64,000 nucleotides of DNA from Acinetobacter sp. WC-141 (GCF_000313935.1 NZ_AMSS01000086.1:145886-209885); one strand, 5' to 3'. Positions 27,052 to 36,896 are shown, numbered from the stretch's first letter. Numbers and translations: made by a program. The notes: generated from the letters alone by a model not told the origin.

Positions 27052-29688
27052 ATGGCGAATACCTCGCGCTCTGCATCTCAAAGCACAGCATCTACTGCAC
27101 CTGCTGCACATAAACGTGCCTTAGTGATTGTGGAGTCGCCTGCCAAAGCGAAAACCATCAATAAATATTTGGGTTCGCAATTCATTGTAAAGTCTTCTGT
27201 AGGTCACGTACGTGACTTGCCAACAGGTGGCAGTAAATCAACAGAGAAAAAGCCGGCTGCCCGGACTAAACTCACCGAAGCCGAAAAAGAACAAAAAGCT
27301 AGTCAGGCTTTAGTTAATCGTATGGGCGTTGATCCTGAGCATGGTTGGGAAGCTCATTACGAAGTTCTGCCTGGTAAAGAAAATGTTGTAGCTGAACTCA
27401 AAAAACTCGCCAAAGATGCCGATGCAATCTATCTCGCAACGGACTTGGATAGAGAAGGGGAAGCCATTGCTTGGCACCTAAGAGAAGTGATTGGTGGTGA
27501 TGACAGCCGTTATCACCGCGTAGTATTTAACGAAATTACCAAAAATGCCATTCAAGAAGCATTTAAACAGCCAACACGTCTTGATTTAAACCGTGTGAAT
27601 GCTCAGCAAGCACGCCGTTTCTTAGACCGTGTCGTGGGCTTTATGGTTTCACCATTACTTTGGGAGAAAATTGCCCGTGGTTTATCTGCCGGACGTGTAC
27701 AGTCAGTAGCAGTGAAACTGGTTGTAGAGCGTGAGCGTGAAATTCGTGCTTTTATTCCAGAAGAATATTGGCAAGTTTTTGCAGATACCCAAGCCAAAAA
27801 AGATGATATTCGTCTTGAAGCATTTAGACAGGCTGGTAAAGCCCTTAAACTGAAAAATAAAGCTGAAACTGATGCTTTATTAGATGTTTTAAAAGGTGCT
27901 GAATATAAAGTTGCACAGCGTGAAGATAAACCAACTAAGGTTAATCCAAGTGCACCTTACATCACTTCAACTTTGCAACAGGCTGCAAGTACACGTTTAG
28001 GCTTTTCTGTGAAGAAAACCATGATGTTGGCTCAGCGTTTATATGAAGCCGGTTTTATTACCTATATGCGTACTGACTCAACGTTCTTGAGTGATGATGC
28101 AGTAAGCATGGTACGTGCCCATATTGAAAGCCAATATGGTGAAAAATATTTACCGGCAAAGCCAAACCGTTATGGTAACAAAGCGGGTGCTCAAGAAGCC
28201 CATGAAGCGATTCGTCCATCAAATGTTGCACTTACAGGTGATCAGCTTGCGGGTGTAGAGCGTGATGCTCAACGTCTATATGACTTGATCTGGCGTCAGT
28301 TTGTTGCGTGTCAAATGACACCAGCAGAATATTTATCTTCTACTTTGATTGTTGAAGCAGCGAATGTTGAGTTAAAGGCAAAAGGCCGTACGCTTGTATT
28401 TGAAGGCTTCACGAAAGTACGTGGCGCGAATAAGTCAGATGACGATATTATTTTACCTGCTATTAAAGTAGGCGAGATCTTAAAATTAGAAAAGTTAGAT
28501 CCAAGTCAGCACTTTACTAAACCACCTGCACGTTTTACTGAAGCATCTTTAGTTAAAGAGCTTGAAAAACGTAGTATTGGTCGTCCTTCGACCTATGCAG
28601 CGATTATTTCTACCATTCAGGAACGTGGTTACGTTAAGTTAGAAAACCGTCGTCTTTTCGCCGAAAAAATGGGTGAGATTGTGACGGATCGTCTCGATGA
28701 AAGTTTTAATAACTTGATGAACTATGCGTTTACGGCAGACCTTGAAGGACAGCTTGATAAAGTTGCAACAGGCGAGCGTAATTGGAAAGAGTTACTGGAC
28801 ACTTTCTACGGCGACTTTAAGAAACGTCTTACCAATGCTCAAGGTGAGCAGGGAATGCGCCGTAACCAACCAGTTGAAGTACCAGCAGTACATTGCCCTG
28901 AATGCTCACGTCCAATGCAGATTCGTACGGGTACAACAGGTGTATTCTTAGGATGTTCTGGCTATAACTTGCCGCCTAAAGAGCGTTGTAAGGGTACATT
29001 GAACTTAACACCTGTTGAGTCTTTAGCTGCGCTCTCTGATGATGATGGTGCTGAAACTGCTGACTTGATGTCAAAGCATCGCTGTGCAAAATGTGGCACT
29101 GCCATGGACAGCTATGTGATTGATGGTGGCCGTAAACTGCACGTATGTGGTAATAACCCTGACTGCGATGGTTTTGAGCTTGAAGAAGGTGAGTTCAAGA
29201 TTAAGGGTTATGATGGCCCAACGATCCCATGTGATAAATGTGATGGTGAAATGCAGCTTAAGACGGGACGTTTTGGTCCGTATTTCGCTTGTACAAGCTG
29301 TGACAATACTCGTAAAGTCTTGAAGAGTGGACAACCTGCACCTCCACGTGTAGAACCGATCAAGATGGAACATTTGCGCTCAACGAAACATGATGACTTC
29401 TTTGTGTTGCGTGATGGTGCGGCGGGCTTATTCCTGGCAGCAAGTAAATTCCCGAAAATTCGTGAAACACGTGCGCCAAAAGTTGCAGAGTTACGTAGTG
29501 TGGCAGCTCAGCTTGATCCAAAATATCAATTTATTTTACAAGCACCAGATGTAGACCCTGAAGGTAATCCAACAATTGTGAAATTCAGTCGTAAGAATCA
29601 ATCACAATATGTCGGTTCGGAAACCCCAGAAGGCAAACAAACCAAATGGAGCCTAGTTTACCAAGATGGTAAATGGGTTGAGGGCTAA
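27052..29688 (+). CDS. topA: DNA topoisomerase I
   Basis: Type IA topoisomerase that relaxes negative supercoils, 878 aa. The Toprim domain has [17 protein letters not shown] and [19 protein letters not shown] (acidic metal-binding residues). The active-site tyrosine is in [11 protein letters not shown], and the second family signature is [21 protein letters not shown]-terminal zinc-ribbon repeats are seen at [22 protein letters not shown] and [20 protein letters not shown], followed by a basic tail domain. The N-terminus carries a Ser/Ala/Thr-rich extension of about 20 residues. Confidence 0.96.
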   Translation: MANTSRSASQSTASTAPAAHKRALVIVESPAKAKTINKYLGSQFIVKSSVGHVRDLPTGGSKSTEKKPAARTKLTEAEKEQKASQALVNRMGVDPEHGWEAHYEVLPGKENVVAELKKLAKDADAIYLATDLDREGEAIAWHLREVIGGDDSRYHRVVFNEITKNAIQEAFKQPTRLDLNRVNAQQARRFLDRVVGFMVSPLLWEKIARGLSAGRVQSVAVKLVVEREREIRAFIPEEYWQVFADTQAKKDDIRLEAFRQAGKALKLKNKAETDALLDVLKGAEYKVAQREDKPTKVNPSAPYITSTLQQAASTRLGFSVKKTMMLAQRLYEAGFITYMRTDSTFLSDDAVSMVRAHIESQYGEKYLPAKPNRYGNKAGAQEAHEAIRPSNVALTGDQLAGVERDAQRLYDLIWRQFVACQMTPAEYLSSTLIVEAANVELKAKGRTLVFEGFTKVRGANKSDDDIILPAIKVGEILKLEKLDPSQHFTKPPARFTEASLVKELEKRSIGRPSTYAAIISTIQERGYVKLENRRLFAEKMGEIVTDRLDESFNNLMNYAFTADLEGQLDKVATGERNWKELLDTFYGDFKKRLTNAQGEQGMRRNQPVEVPAVHCPECSRPMQIRTGTTGVFLGCSGYNLPPKERCKGTLNLTPVESLAALSDDDGAETADLMSKHRCAKCGTAMDSYVIDGGRKLHVCGNNPDCDGFELEEGEFKIKGYDGPTIPCDKCDGEMQLKTGRFGPYFACTSCDNTRKVLKSGQPAPPRVEPIKMEHLRSTKHDDFFVLRDGAAGLFLAASKFPKIRETRAPKVAELRSVAAQLDPKYQFILQAPDVDPEGNPTIVKFSRKNQSQYVGSETPEGKQTKWSLVYQDGKWVEG

Positions 29689-29701
29689 TCAAGTCCAACA
29701 T

Positions 29702-29730
29702 AAAAAATGCTAGCTCAGCTAGCATTTTTT
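29702..29730 (+). terminator. Terminator after topA
   Basis: AAAAAATGCTAGC / GCTAGCATTTTTT, a perfect 13-bp stem with a TCA loop, 14 bp after the topA stop. Confidence 0.9.
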
Positions 29731-29776
29731 ATGTCTAAAACAATAAAAGAAAATTTTAATTTTATGGGGAATAAGA

Positions 29777-30535
29777 ATGTGGAAAAACATTCGGGTCTTA
29801 TGCTTATTAATTATTTTATTGATTGTTGCTGTTCAAGCATGGCGAGATCAAAATCAAGATTGGAATCAGCCAGTTGTCATTATTTTACATCCAGTTAATG
29901 CAGATGGTTTGGAGACAACCCAGAGCTATATACATCAGTTAAAAAACGAAGATTTTTGGGCAATTAGCAGTTATTTAAGTGAGTGGTCACAGCATTATCG
30001 TGGGCAATCAGGAAACTTTACAATTCGCCTAGGACAACAGTTGCAGCAACGACCGCCTGAGGTTCCTCAAAACGCCAATATTTTGCATGTTATTTGGTGG
30101 AGCTTAAAATTTCGTTTCTATGCATGGCGACATCAACAACCTGAAGATAGTGGAGCTTCACTTAAACTTTATTTAAATTATTATGATCCCAACTACCAAA
30201 AAGTCTTGATCCATTCGACTGCTTTAGAAAAAGGTCGAATTGGTAGTGTGAATTTATTTGCGACCAAAACACAAGCTTCACAAAATCAGGTCGTGATTGT
30301 TCATGAGTTATTACACGGCTTTGGGGCACAAGACAAATACGATTTAAAAACTGGACAGCCTGTTTACCCTTTAGGTTATGCTCAACCTGAAAAAGTGCCT
30401 CTATATCCACAGACTGATGCCGAAATCATGGGTGGTCGAACACCTTTATCTGAACAGAGCAGTAAAATGCCGAATGGTTTACATGAAACATTAATTGGTT
30501 TACCTACAGCCCAAGAAATTGGCTGGGTGAAATAA
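29777..30535 (+). CDS. Putative secreted or membrane-anchored HExxH protease-like protein
   Basis: 252 aa. One N-terminal hydrophobic helix (VLCLLIILLIVAVQAW) acts as a signal anchor. Residues about 172-178 contain VVIVHELLHGFGAQDKYDL, a HELLH zincin motif, with a later PLGYAQPEKVPLYPQTDAEI and MGGR that could supply a third metal ligand. The rest is an unassigned alpha/beta domain with no protease family I can name, so activity is inferred only from the motif. It stands alone between the topA terminator and a DnaA-box-like hairpin. Confidence 0.7.
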   Translation: MWKNIRVLCLLIILLIVAVQAWRDQNQDWNQPVVIILHPVNADGLETTQSYIHQLKNEDFWAISSYLSEWSQHYRGQSGNFTIRLGQQLQQRPPEVPQNANILHVIWWSLKFRFYAWRHQQPEDSGASLKLYLNYYDPNYQKVLIHSTALEKGRIGSVNLFATKTQASQNQVVIVHELLHGFGAQDKYDLKTGQPVYPLGYAQPEKVPLYPQTDAEIMGGRTPLSEQSSKMPNGLHETLIGLPTAQEIGWVK

Positions 30536-30538
30536 AAC

Positions 30539-30564
30539 TGTGGATAAATACTGCTTTATCCACA
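30539..30564. other. Inverted pair of perfect DnaA-box sequences
   Basis: TGTGGATAA (30539-30547) and TTATCCACA (30556-30564) are each exact matches to the DnaA box, in opposite orientation with 8 bp between. As RNA they form a 10-bp stem after the HExxH gene, but no T-run follows, so a terminator role is weak. Confidence 0.5.
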
Positions 30565-30621
30565 TCAATTGTTAAAAAACGATGCAGATTTTATACAGAC
30601 AAAAAATGTGAAGTGCATCAC

Positions 30622-30658
30622 TATTATCAGGTAGATGAAATTCTAATGCCTGATAATA
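30622..30658. promoter_or_regulatory. Perfect 10-bp inverted repeat ahead of hdeD
   Basis: TATTATCAGG (30622-30631) and CCTGATAATA (30649-30658) with a 17-nt spacer, ending 9 bp before the hdeD start. It may be an operator or a 5'-UTR hairpin that occludes the ribosome-binding site. Confidence 0.45.
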
Positions 30659-30667
30659 AGAGTAGCC

Positions 30668-31243
30668 ATGATGAAAACTGTAGGTAATGATTTGGTACGT
30701 AATCAGTTACATGCTGACCGTAAATGGTATTTGATATTAGGGTTTGTGCTTATTGGTTTTGGTCTGATTTTATTTAGTTCATTACCATTTGCGACCTTTT
30801 CTGTTGTTTTTCTATTTGGAATACTCATGATGGTTGGCGGTGTTTTACACCTTGTCGCAGCTATGAGTGTTTTTAAAGGCGCAAGCCGATGGTTGTGGGC
30901 AATCTTTGGTGTGCTTTATTTAATGGCTGGTTATTATGCGTTTTCTACTCCAGTCACTACAGCAGTGGTTCTGACAAGCCTATTGTCTATAGCGCTGATT
31001 ATTGCTGGTGCAATACGTACTATAAATGCAATTTTACTTAAGCCCATTACTGGATGGGGCTGGACCTTATTTTCAGGATTACTTACTCTGTTTACAGGTA
31101 TTTTAATTTTAGTTTCTAAAGATTCACCTTTTTGGGTATTAGGAATGTTCCTTGCTATTGATATCTTATTTCAGGGAATTAACTTTTTAGGTTTGGCATC
31201 AGCCATCAAACATCTTCCATCTAGTTCAAAAACAGTATCTTAA
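30668..31243 (+). CDS. HdeD-family membrane protein
   Basis: 191 aa with six hydrophobic segments in pairs (WYLILGFVLIGFGLILFSSL, VVFLFGILMMVGGVLHLVAA, WLWAIFGVLYLMAGYYAF and onward), the layout of HdeD/DUF308 proteins. E. coli HdeD contributes to acid resistance at high cell density; the role in this organism is inferred only from the family. ATGs at 30668 and 30671 are equivalent choices. Confidence 0.82.
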   Translation: MMKTVGNDLVRNQLHADRKWYLILGFVLIGFGLILFSSLPFATFSVVFLFGILMMVGGVLHLVAAMSVFKGASRWLWAIFGVLYLMAGYYAFSTPVTTAVVLTSLLSIALIIAGAIRTINAILLKPITGWGWTLFSGLLTLFTGILILVSKDSPFWVLGMFLAIDILFQGINFLGLASAIKHLPSSSKTVS

Positions 31244-31260
31244 AAATCAATATTGAACCA

Positions 31261-31285
31261 AAGAGCACTTTAGGTGCTCTTTTTG
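31261..31285 (+). terminator. Terminator after hdeD
   Basis: AAGAGCAC / GTGCTCTT with a TTTAG loop, followed by TTTG, 17 bp after the hdeD stop. Confidence 0.75.
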
Positions 31286-31357
31286 TTTTCAGGGAGGTGG
31301 CCCCATCAGTTGTCGGGGTCTGTTAAACTATGTCTTGGTGTTCTAGCGATATGTGTT

Positions 31358-33337
31358 ATGAGTCTTGCAAAATTAATTAATGAACTAAATGCTCAGCAAA
31401 AAAAAGCAGCGACTACGTCTGCACAGAACTGTTTAGTTTTGGCGGGCGCTGGTTGTGGCAAGACTAAAACTATTGTTGCTCGTGCAGCCTATTTAATTGA
31501 TCAAGGCTTGCCAGCGAACCAAATTCAGATTTTAACGTTTACTCGGCGTGCTGCGAGTGAAATTGTTGCAAGAGTAGAGCAGCATGTAGGAGCACAGGCA
31601 AAGGGTCTGCGAGCTTCAACTTTTCATACTTTTTGTATGTATTTACTACGCCGTAATCCACAAGCTTTTGGATTAAATCAATTTAGTATTATTGATCGCG
31701 ATGATCAGTTACTGATGTTTCGTTTATTAAGAGGCAAAGATAAAGATAATGTCTTGCCTAAAGCAGCAGAGCTTTGTGATTTATATTCTTATGCCCGAAA
31801 TACTCAAACAAAGCTTTCTGAAGCATTAATTAAACAGCTTCCAGATGCATATGAGCATAAGACTCAAATTGCAGATTTAATGAAAACCTATGAGCAGCGA
31901 AAAAGAGAGCGTAATTTTTTAGATTACGACGATATTTTATCAATTGTGGCTGTTCATTTACAAAACTCTGAAGCATTGACTAACTGGGTAGCAGGATTTT
32001 GTCGGGCATTGTTAGTTGATGAAATGCAAGATACCAATCCTTTGCAATGGGCTTTATTACAACCCCTGATTGGCAAAGTGAAGTTGTTTTGTGTGGGCGA
32101 CGATGCCCAGTCGATTTATGGTTTCCGTGGTGCCGACTTTGAAAATATCCATTCTTTTAAAGAGCGAATACCTGATGCAGTCATTCATACACTGGATTTA
32201 AATTATCGCTCGACTCAAGAAATCTTGGATTTGTCAAACTGGTTGTTGGCGCATAGCCCCATTGATTATCAAAAACAGCTACAAGCGCGTCGTGGCCAAG
32301 GGCAAAAGCCTCAGCTACACCTATTTGGTAATGAGTATGAAGAAGCAAACTGGATTGCACAGGACTTAATAACGCGACATCAGCAAGGGGCAAGCTGGCA
32401 CGACCATATGGTTTTGGTCCGTTCTGGCTATAGTGCACGATATCTGGAAGGGGCTTTTATTGCTGCTGAAGTACCTTATCGTTTTATTGGTGGGGTAAAA
32501 CTTCTTGAGTCTGCCCATGTGAAAGACGTACTTAGCTTGCTACGTATTGTAAGTAACCCTCACGATGATTTGGCGTGGATGCGTTTTTTAACCTTGTGGG
32601 ATGGTATTGGTGATGTTGGTGCGAGTAAGCTCGCTCAAGAGCTGATGGGTATTGGTGATGTTGAAGAGCGCTGCAACCGTCTAGAACGCCATGGAAAAGT
32701 CCCTTTACAAGCGATTTTAATTTTAAAGCAGCTAGATGTATTACAGCAGCATGTTGAAGCAAGTATTGGCTTAGCACTCGATGCTTTAGGTGAACAGCTA
32801 GAGCAGAATTATAAAACTAAAGATTGGTCACGTCGTTTGAAAGACTTTGATTTGGTCAAGCAACTTGCACGTAAACATGCATCTTTAGGTGAATTTCTCG
32901 AAGAATATGTTCTTGAACCTATTTCAGTTTCTGAAATTGAAAAAGCAGCTGATCAAGATTTAGTGACTTTAATTACGATTCATTCCGCTAAAGGTGCTGA
33001 ACAAAAAGTCTGTTATGTACCTCATGTATCGCCAAATCAATATCCTTATGCAAGGGCGCAAGGCGATTTTGATGATGTCGAAGAAGAGCGCCGTGTATTG
33101 TATGTTGCGCTAACACGTGCAGAAAATGAATTAATTTTGACGAAGCAAAACCTCAATACATGGTCAGAAGACAATTATGACGAACAAGGTCGTAAAATTG
33201 AAAGCTACTTCCTAAATGATCTTCCTGCACATTTGGTTCAGGCAAAGATTCATAGGCAAGTGCCCCAGCCATTTGCTAAAAAGCAATGGAACCGTTCACC
33301 TGCAGTAAATTTAGGTTTTGGTATCGATCTGGATTAA
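31358..33337 (+). CDS. UvrD/Rep-like superfamily 1 DNA helicase
   Basis: About 659 aa from the ATG at 31358 (MSLAKLINELNAQQKKAAT); the 28-codon upstream extension overlaps the hdeD terminator. SF1A motifs in order: Q-motif LNAQQKKAA, Walker A VLAGAGCGKTKTIVARAAYL, Ib ASTFHTFCMYLLRR, II LLVDEMQDTNPLQW (DEMQD in place of the usual DExQD), III CVGDDAQSIYGFRGAD, IV LDLNYRST, V LITIHSAKGAEQ and VI RRVLYVALTRAENELIL. Probably works in DNA repair or replication restart. It is shorter than UvrD and lacks its C-terminal extension. Confidence 0.88.
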   Translation: MSLAKLINELNAQQKKAATTSAQNCLVLAGAGCGKTKTIVARAAYLIDQGLPANQIQILTFTRRAASEIVARVEQHVGAQAKGLRASTFHTFCMYLLRRNPQAFGLNQFSIIDRDDQLLMFRLLRGKDKDNVLPKAAELCDLYSYARNTQTKLSEALIKQLPDAYEHKTQIADLMKTYEQRKRERNFLDYDDILSIVAVHLQNSEALTNWVAGFCRALLVDEMQDTNPLQWALLQPLIGKVKLFCVGDDAQSIYGFRGADFENIHSFKERIPDAVIHTLDLNYRSTQEILDLSNWLLAHSPIDYQKQLQARRGQGQKPQLHLFGNEYEEANWIAQDLITRHQQGASWHDHMVLVRSGYSARYLEGAFIAAEVPYRFIGGVKLLESAHVKDVLSLLRIVSNPHDDLAWMRFLTLWDGIGDVGASKLAQELMGIGDVEERCNRLERHGKVPLQAILILKQLDVLQQHVEASIGLALDALGEQLEQNYKTKDWSRRLKDFDLVKQLARKHASLGEFLEEYVLEPISVSEIEKAADQDLVTLITIHSAKGAEQKVCYVPHVSPNQYPYARAQGDFDDVEEERRVLYVALTRAENELILTKQNLNTWSEDNYDEQGRKIESYFLNDLPAHLVQAKIHRQVPQPFAKKQWNRSPAVNLGFGIDLD

Positions 33338-33411
33338 ACTACTGTATAAGACACTGTGATTACTTAAATATATATTGGCTGCTCCCTTTAATTGCCAATT
33401 AAGGTTAGAAA

Positions 33412-33651
33412 ATGAAGATATTAGTTCGTAATTTAGATCGTGCTGTGAGTGAAACTGAAATTTTAGAGTTGTTCAAAGCATATGGTAAAGTTGATACGTG
33501 TGTTCTTGTTACTGATAAAGACACAGGTAAATCAAAAGGTTTTGGTTTTGTTGAGATGCCTAACCCACGTGAAGCAATTAAGGCAATTAAAGGCTTAAAT
33601 CTGCTTAAAGTTAAAGGTAATGGAATTCGCGTTAAAGCAGCGGAAGAGTAA
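33412..33651 (+). CDS. RRM-domain RNA-binding protein
   Basis: 79 aa consisting of one RNA recognition motif. RNP2 is KILVRNL (residues 2-8) and RNP1 is KSKGFGFVEM (about 42-51), with the aromatic residues of RNP1 present, so RNA binding is expected. The helix-1 region is VSETEILELFKAYGKVDTC. Short single-RRM proteins occur in cyanobacteria and some gammaproteobacteria, where their targets are mostly unknown. The next gene begins 9 bp later. Confidence 0.85.
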   Translation: MKILVRNLDRAVSETEILELFKAYGKVDTCVLVTDKDTGKSKGFGFVEMPNPREAIKAIKGLNLLKVKGNGIRVKAAEE

Positions 33652-33660
33652 GTCTTTATT

Positions 33661-34023
33661 GTGAAAAGACAGTTTTTAGCTCTTTCGATTATAACGCCAA
33701 ATGGTACTCGTATCGCTGAAGGTATCAAAACACTTGAAGTGCGTTCATGGGTACCTACAAAACTGCCAATCAAAGATCTATTGATTGTCGAAAATCAAAA
33801 CTTTCTTTTCGCAGATACAGATGAAGAAGAAGGAGTTGCTGTCGCTTTGGTTGATGTCGACTCTATTCATACTTGGCGAAATGATGAGGTCAATTTGGCC
33901 TGTGCATCTGCTTGGAGCGAAGGGTATTTCGCGTGGGTCTTAAGTAATGTTCGTCCTATAAAGCAACCACTAAAAGTTTTAGCGAAACGTAAAATTTATC
34001 AAGTTGAGCTGGATTTACCATAA
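33661..34023 (+). CDS. ASCH-domain protein
   Basis: 120 aa starting at a GTG (33661). The N-terminal half has the ASCH motif G-x-K-x-x-E-x-R (EGIKTLEVRSW, residues about 20-30) and the following KDLLIVEN strand. ASCH is a PUA-like beta-barrel that binds RNA or nucleotides, and some members are amidohydrolases or ribonucleases. It is 9 bp from the RRM gene, so the two are surely co-expressed. The specific function is unknown. Confidence 0.78.
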   Translation: MKRQFLALSIITPNGTRIAEGIKTLEVRSWVPTKLPIKDLLIVENQNFLFADTDEEEGVAVALVDVDSIHTWRNDEVNLACASAWSEGYFAWVLSNVRPIKQPLKVLAKRKIYQVELDLP

Positions 34024-34104
34024 ATAACGTTGATTTTATTAATGGAGTCGGTAAGCTAAAGAATAGCTGTTGCAATAGCGATTTTAAAACAGGAAAGTTT
34101 AGTT

Positions 34105-34608
34105 ATGTCACGTGTTGCTCGTTATCATGCCGATCGTACCAATCAGAAGCTCTATTTTGCGCGCTTAGCGTGTCAACAAGCAGAACAGACTGATCATGTG
34201 CAGCAGATACAAGCCTACCGTGAAGCAGCTGTATTTCATTTACATGGCGCAATGTTAGCCTTCTTACAAGAATTGGTACGTTATTACCGTTTAAATGAAT
34301 TGCAACCCACTTTAAAATCTATTGAAGAACATATGGCGGCAAAAGGACAAGTGTCTCCAGAAGTGTCCGTTTTGCAACAATTAGCAAAAGATGGTTTTGT
34401 CGCAGAGCTCAAACGAGCTTACCGTATGTGTCAATATGCACCAGAACCTAAAGAGCCGACCCCAGAAGAAGAAACATCTTCTAATCTCATTATCAAAGTG
34501 ACTCAAGGTCCTCAATCTTGGTTGCCAGATGTTAAGATTTTGCGTGAATGGCATCGCGAATTAAGCCATTTAATTGATGGTTTTCGTAATGAAATGGTCG
34601 AGTTCTAA
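34105..34608 (+). CDS. DUF6586-like conserved protein
   Basis: 167 aa, mostly helical and soluble. It opens with a basic SRVARYHADRTNQKLYFARL and a strongly conserved-looking YREAAVFHLHGAMLAFLQEL, with a PEPKEPTPEEE linker and a final IDGFRNEMVEF. It resembles a family that lies near topA in Pseudomonas; the family label is from memory and moderately secure. Followed by another small gene on the same strand. Confidence 0.65.
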   Translation: MSRVARYHADRTNQKLYFARLACQQAEQTDHVQQIQAYREAAVFHLHGAMLAFLQELVRYYRLNELQPTLKSIEEHMAAKGQVSPEVSVLQQLAKDGFVAELKRAYRMCQYAPEPKEPTPEEETSSNLIIKVTQGPQSWLPDVKILREWHRELSHLIDGFRNEMVEF

Positions 34609-34720
34609 AATTAAACTGCCCGAGTGCTTGAAATTTAATGCGGGTGTGCCTATATAAATAAGACAAGAGATGCAAAGTGCAAGGGTGCTTTGCCACCATG
34701 TTGAAACATGGAGGAATTAT

Positions 34721-34999
34721 ATGTCTATACAGCAATTGAAAGAGTTATTTGGAAATCAAGAAGCCGTTTTGGAATTAGTCCAACTCGAAGGTGGCGAACT
34801 GGCCTTGCGTAATGCAGGTTCTGAGAATGAACCCTTGGTTAAAATTCAATTTAGCGATGAAGTAAAAGCAATCTTGGGTGAGCAAACGCCAGTTGTTGCT
34901 CAGCATATGATTCAGGCTGCACTATTTGGACTGCTCGAAAAGCAGGTAAACGAGTGGCAGGCTGAGGTATTAGACGAACAGCCTAAATTCTTAAGTTAA
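34721..34999 (+). CDS. Conserved hypothetical protein, small and acidic
   Basis: 92 aa from the ATG at 34721 (MSIQQLKELFGNQEAVLELV), which has a strong GGAGG ribosome-binding site 7 nt upstream; the longer frame to 34670 is rejected for this reason. Contains IQFSDEVKAILGEQTPVVAQ and a helical C-terminus with no membrane segment. I do not recognise the family. It closes the run of small genes before the terminator. Confidence 0.7.
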   Translation: MSIQQLKELFGNQEAVLELVQLEGGELALRNAGSENEPLVKIQFSDEVKAILGEQTPVVAQHMIQAALFGLLEKQVNEWQAEVLDEQPKFLS

Positions 35000-35028
35000 A
35001 AAAAGCGTACTCTTGAGTACGCTTTTTT
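34998..35028. terminator. Bidirectional terminator between the small gene and the antiporter gene
   Basis: AAAAAAGCGTACTC / GAGTACGCTTTTTT with a short TT-containing loop, positioned between the stop at 34999 and the convergent stop at 35036. Confidence 0.88.
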
Positions 35029-35035
35029 CATAGGG

Positions 35036-36745
35036 TTAATGAATAGTTGACTGATGGGCAAGCTCGATCTGATTTAATATATGATGGCTCATATTCTTTG
35101 CCATTTCCTCTTTGGCATAGAACACTTCACCAATATTCTCATCTCTGATTACTGCGGCTTCTTCTTTACTTTCTGCGCAAATTAACACCTGAATTTGAGG
35201 ATTTAATTGCTTGGCAATCGCCACAATACGGTGAATATCTAAAATATCCATTGGTGAGATCACCAAGAGTCTTGCATGCATGATATGTGCTTGAATTAAA
35301 ACACCTGGTTCGGTTGCAACACCACTCACAGCAGCAATATTCGACTGACGTAGCTTTTCTACGATTTCACGATTCTCTTCAGCAATAACGACTTTAATAT
35401 TTTCATTAATTAAATTTTCAGTAATACGTCGTCCCACACCGCCATATCCAACAATAACGACCTGATCGCGTAAATAAGCTTGATCAACTTCATCGGGTAA
35501 CATTGCTAATGGGTCACCACTACGTTCCAGAAGACGAGCTAAATGAGAGCGCTCACGAATCCAGCGTTGTACAGGCTCAATGGCTGAGAATATAAAAGAG
35601 TTCAGCGTAATTGAAAATAAAGCACCAGCTAGAATCAAGTTTTGTGCTTCTAAAGTTAATAGGCCTAATGAGACACCAAGAGTTGCTAAAATGAACGAGA
35701 ACTCACCAATTTGGGCCAAACTCGCGCCAACTGTAAGGGCTGTATTAATTGGATAGCGAAAGAATAAAACCAAAGCCATTGCAGCAAGCGTTTTACCTAT
35801 CATAATAATTGCGATGACAGCCAAAATATGGAGTGGGCGGTCAATAAGAATATGTGGGTCAAACAACATGCCCACAGAAACAAAAAACAGAATTGAGAAA
35901 ATTTCGCGTAATGGAAGCGTTTCCTCTTCTGCACGGTGACTAAAGTCTGATTCTTTAACAACCATCCCCGCAAAGAACGCCCCTAATGCCATTGAAACCC
36001 CAAAGATGGCATAAGACCCATAGGCAATTGAAACAGCAGCGGCAACAACAGTAAGAGTGAATAACTCTCTTGAACCTAAACGAGCAACAAACTGCATAAT
36101 AATAGGAACAACACGTTTACCTACAATCAGCATAAAGGCAATAAAGCCAATTACTTTTAATAAAGTGAGTCCAAGAGTTAACCAGATATTACCATCTGCA
36201 CCTTCTGGTGCTTTCCCGCCGAGTAAAACTGCTGTAGCTGGAAGGAGCACTAAAACAAGTACCATCACTAAATCTTCGACTAACAGCCAACCCACAGCAA
36301 TTTTGCCGTTAACTGAGTCTAAAAGACCGCGGTCTCCTAAAGCTTTTAATAATACAACCGTACTCGCACACGACAAGCTTAAGCCAAAAACAAGTGCAGA
36401 ACCAAAGCTCCATCCCCATAGCATGGATACGCCAACCCCTAATAGGGTAGCGACCGCAATTTGCAAAATCGCGCCTGGTAAAGCAATACGTCGAACCAGC
36501 AATAAGTCATTTAATGAAAAGTGCATCCCCACACCAAACATCAGAAACATGACCCCAAGTTCTGCAAGCTGGTTAGCAAGATGAATATCTGCTTCTATGC
36601 CAGGTGTATTTGGACTAATAATAATTCCGGCAATTAAATAGCCGATAAGAGGGGGGAGTCGTAATCGGGCTGCAATATAGCCAAAAATGAGGGCAACGCC
36701 GAAACCAACAGCAAGTAAAATAATTAAATCTACGTCATGCGGCAC
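35036..36745 (-). CDS. ybaL: YbaL/KefB-type cation:proton antiporter with TrkA-N domain
   Basis: 569 aa, close to E. coli YbaL (558). Residues 1-390 are a CPA2 antiporter domain of about 12 helices (opening DLIILLAVGFGVALIFGYIA, with LSCASTVVLLKALGDRGLLD). Residues about 418-540 are a cytoplasmic TrkA-N Rossmann domain (VVIVGYGGVGRRITENLINE) that should bind NAD(H) or glutathione-type ligands to gate K+/H+ exchange. No ancillary KefF/KefG gene lies nearby. Confidence 0.88.
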   Translation of the reverse strand: MPHDVDLIILLAVGFGVALIFGYIAARLRLPPLIGYLIAGIIISPNTPGIEADIHLANQLAELGVMFLMFGVGMHFSLNDLLLVRRIALPGAILQIAVATLLGVGVSMLWGWSFGSALVFGLSLSCASTVVLLKALGDRGLLDSVNGKIAVGWLLVEDLVMVLVLVLLPATAVLLGGKAPEGADGNIWLTLGLTLLKVIGFIAFMLIVGKRVVPIIMQFVARLGSRELFTLTVVAAAVSIAYGSYAIFGVSMALGAFFAGMVVKESDFSHRAEEETLPLREIFSILFFVSVGMLFDPHILIDRPLHILAVIAIIMIGKTLAAMALVLFFRYPINTALTVGASLAQIGEFSFILATLGVSLGLLTLEAQNLILAGALFSITLNSFIFSAIEPVQRWIRERSHLARLLERSGDPLAMLPDEVDQAYLRDQVVIVGYGGVGRRITENLINENIKVVIAEENREIVEKLRQSNIAAVSGVATEPGVLIQAHIMHARLLVISPMDILDIHRIVAIAKQLNPQIQVLICAESKEEAAVIRDENIGEVFYAKEEMAKNMSHHILNQIELAHQSTIH

Positions 36746-36850
36746 TAAAAACTCCTTTTACGTGAGTTAGGCTAAAGACAAGCATAAAAAATGCCAAGGC
36801 GAAATATGTGGAAAGTTTAACAAAAAAAAGCTACGTATAAAAAAAATGCA

Positions 36851-36885
36851 AAAAAAAACGACTTCATTGTGAAGTCGTTTTTTTT
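36851..36885 (-). terminator. Terminator after rpmB-rpmG
   Basis: AAAAAAAACGACTTC / GAAGTCGTTTTTTTT (36851-36865 and 36871-36885) with an ATTGT loop, just beyond the rpmG stop. Confidence 0.9.
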
Positions 36886-36896
36886 CGAGGCTAAAA

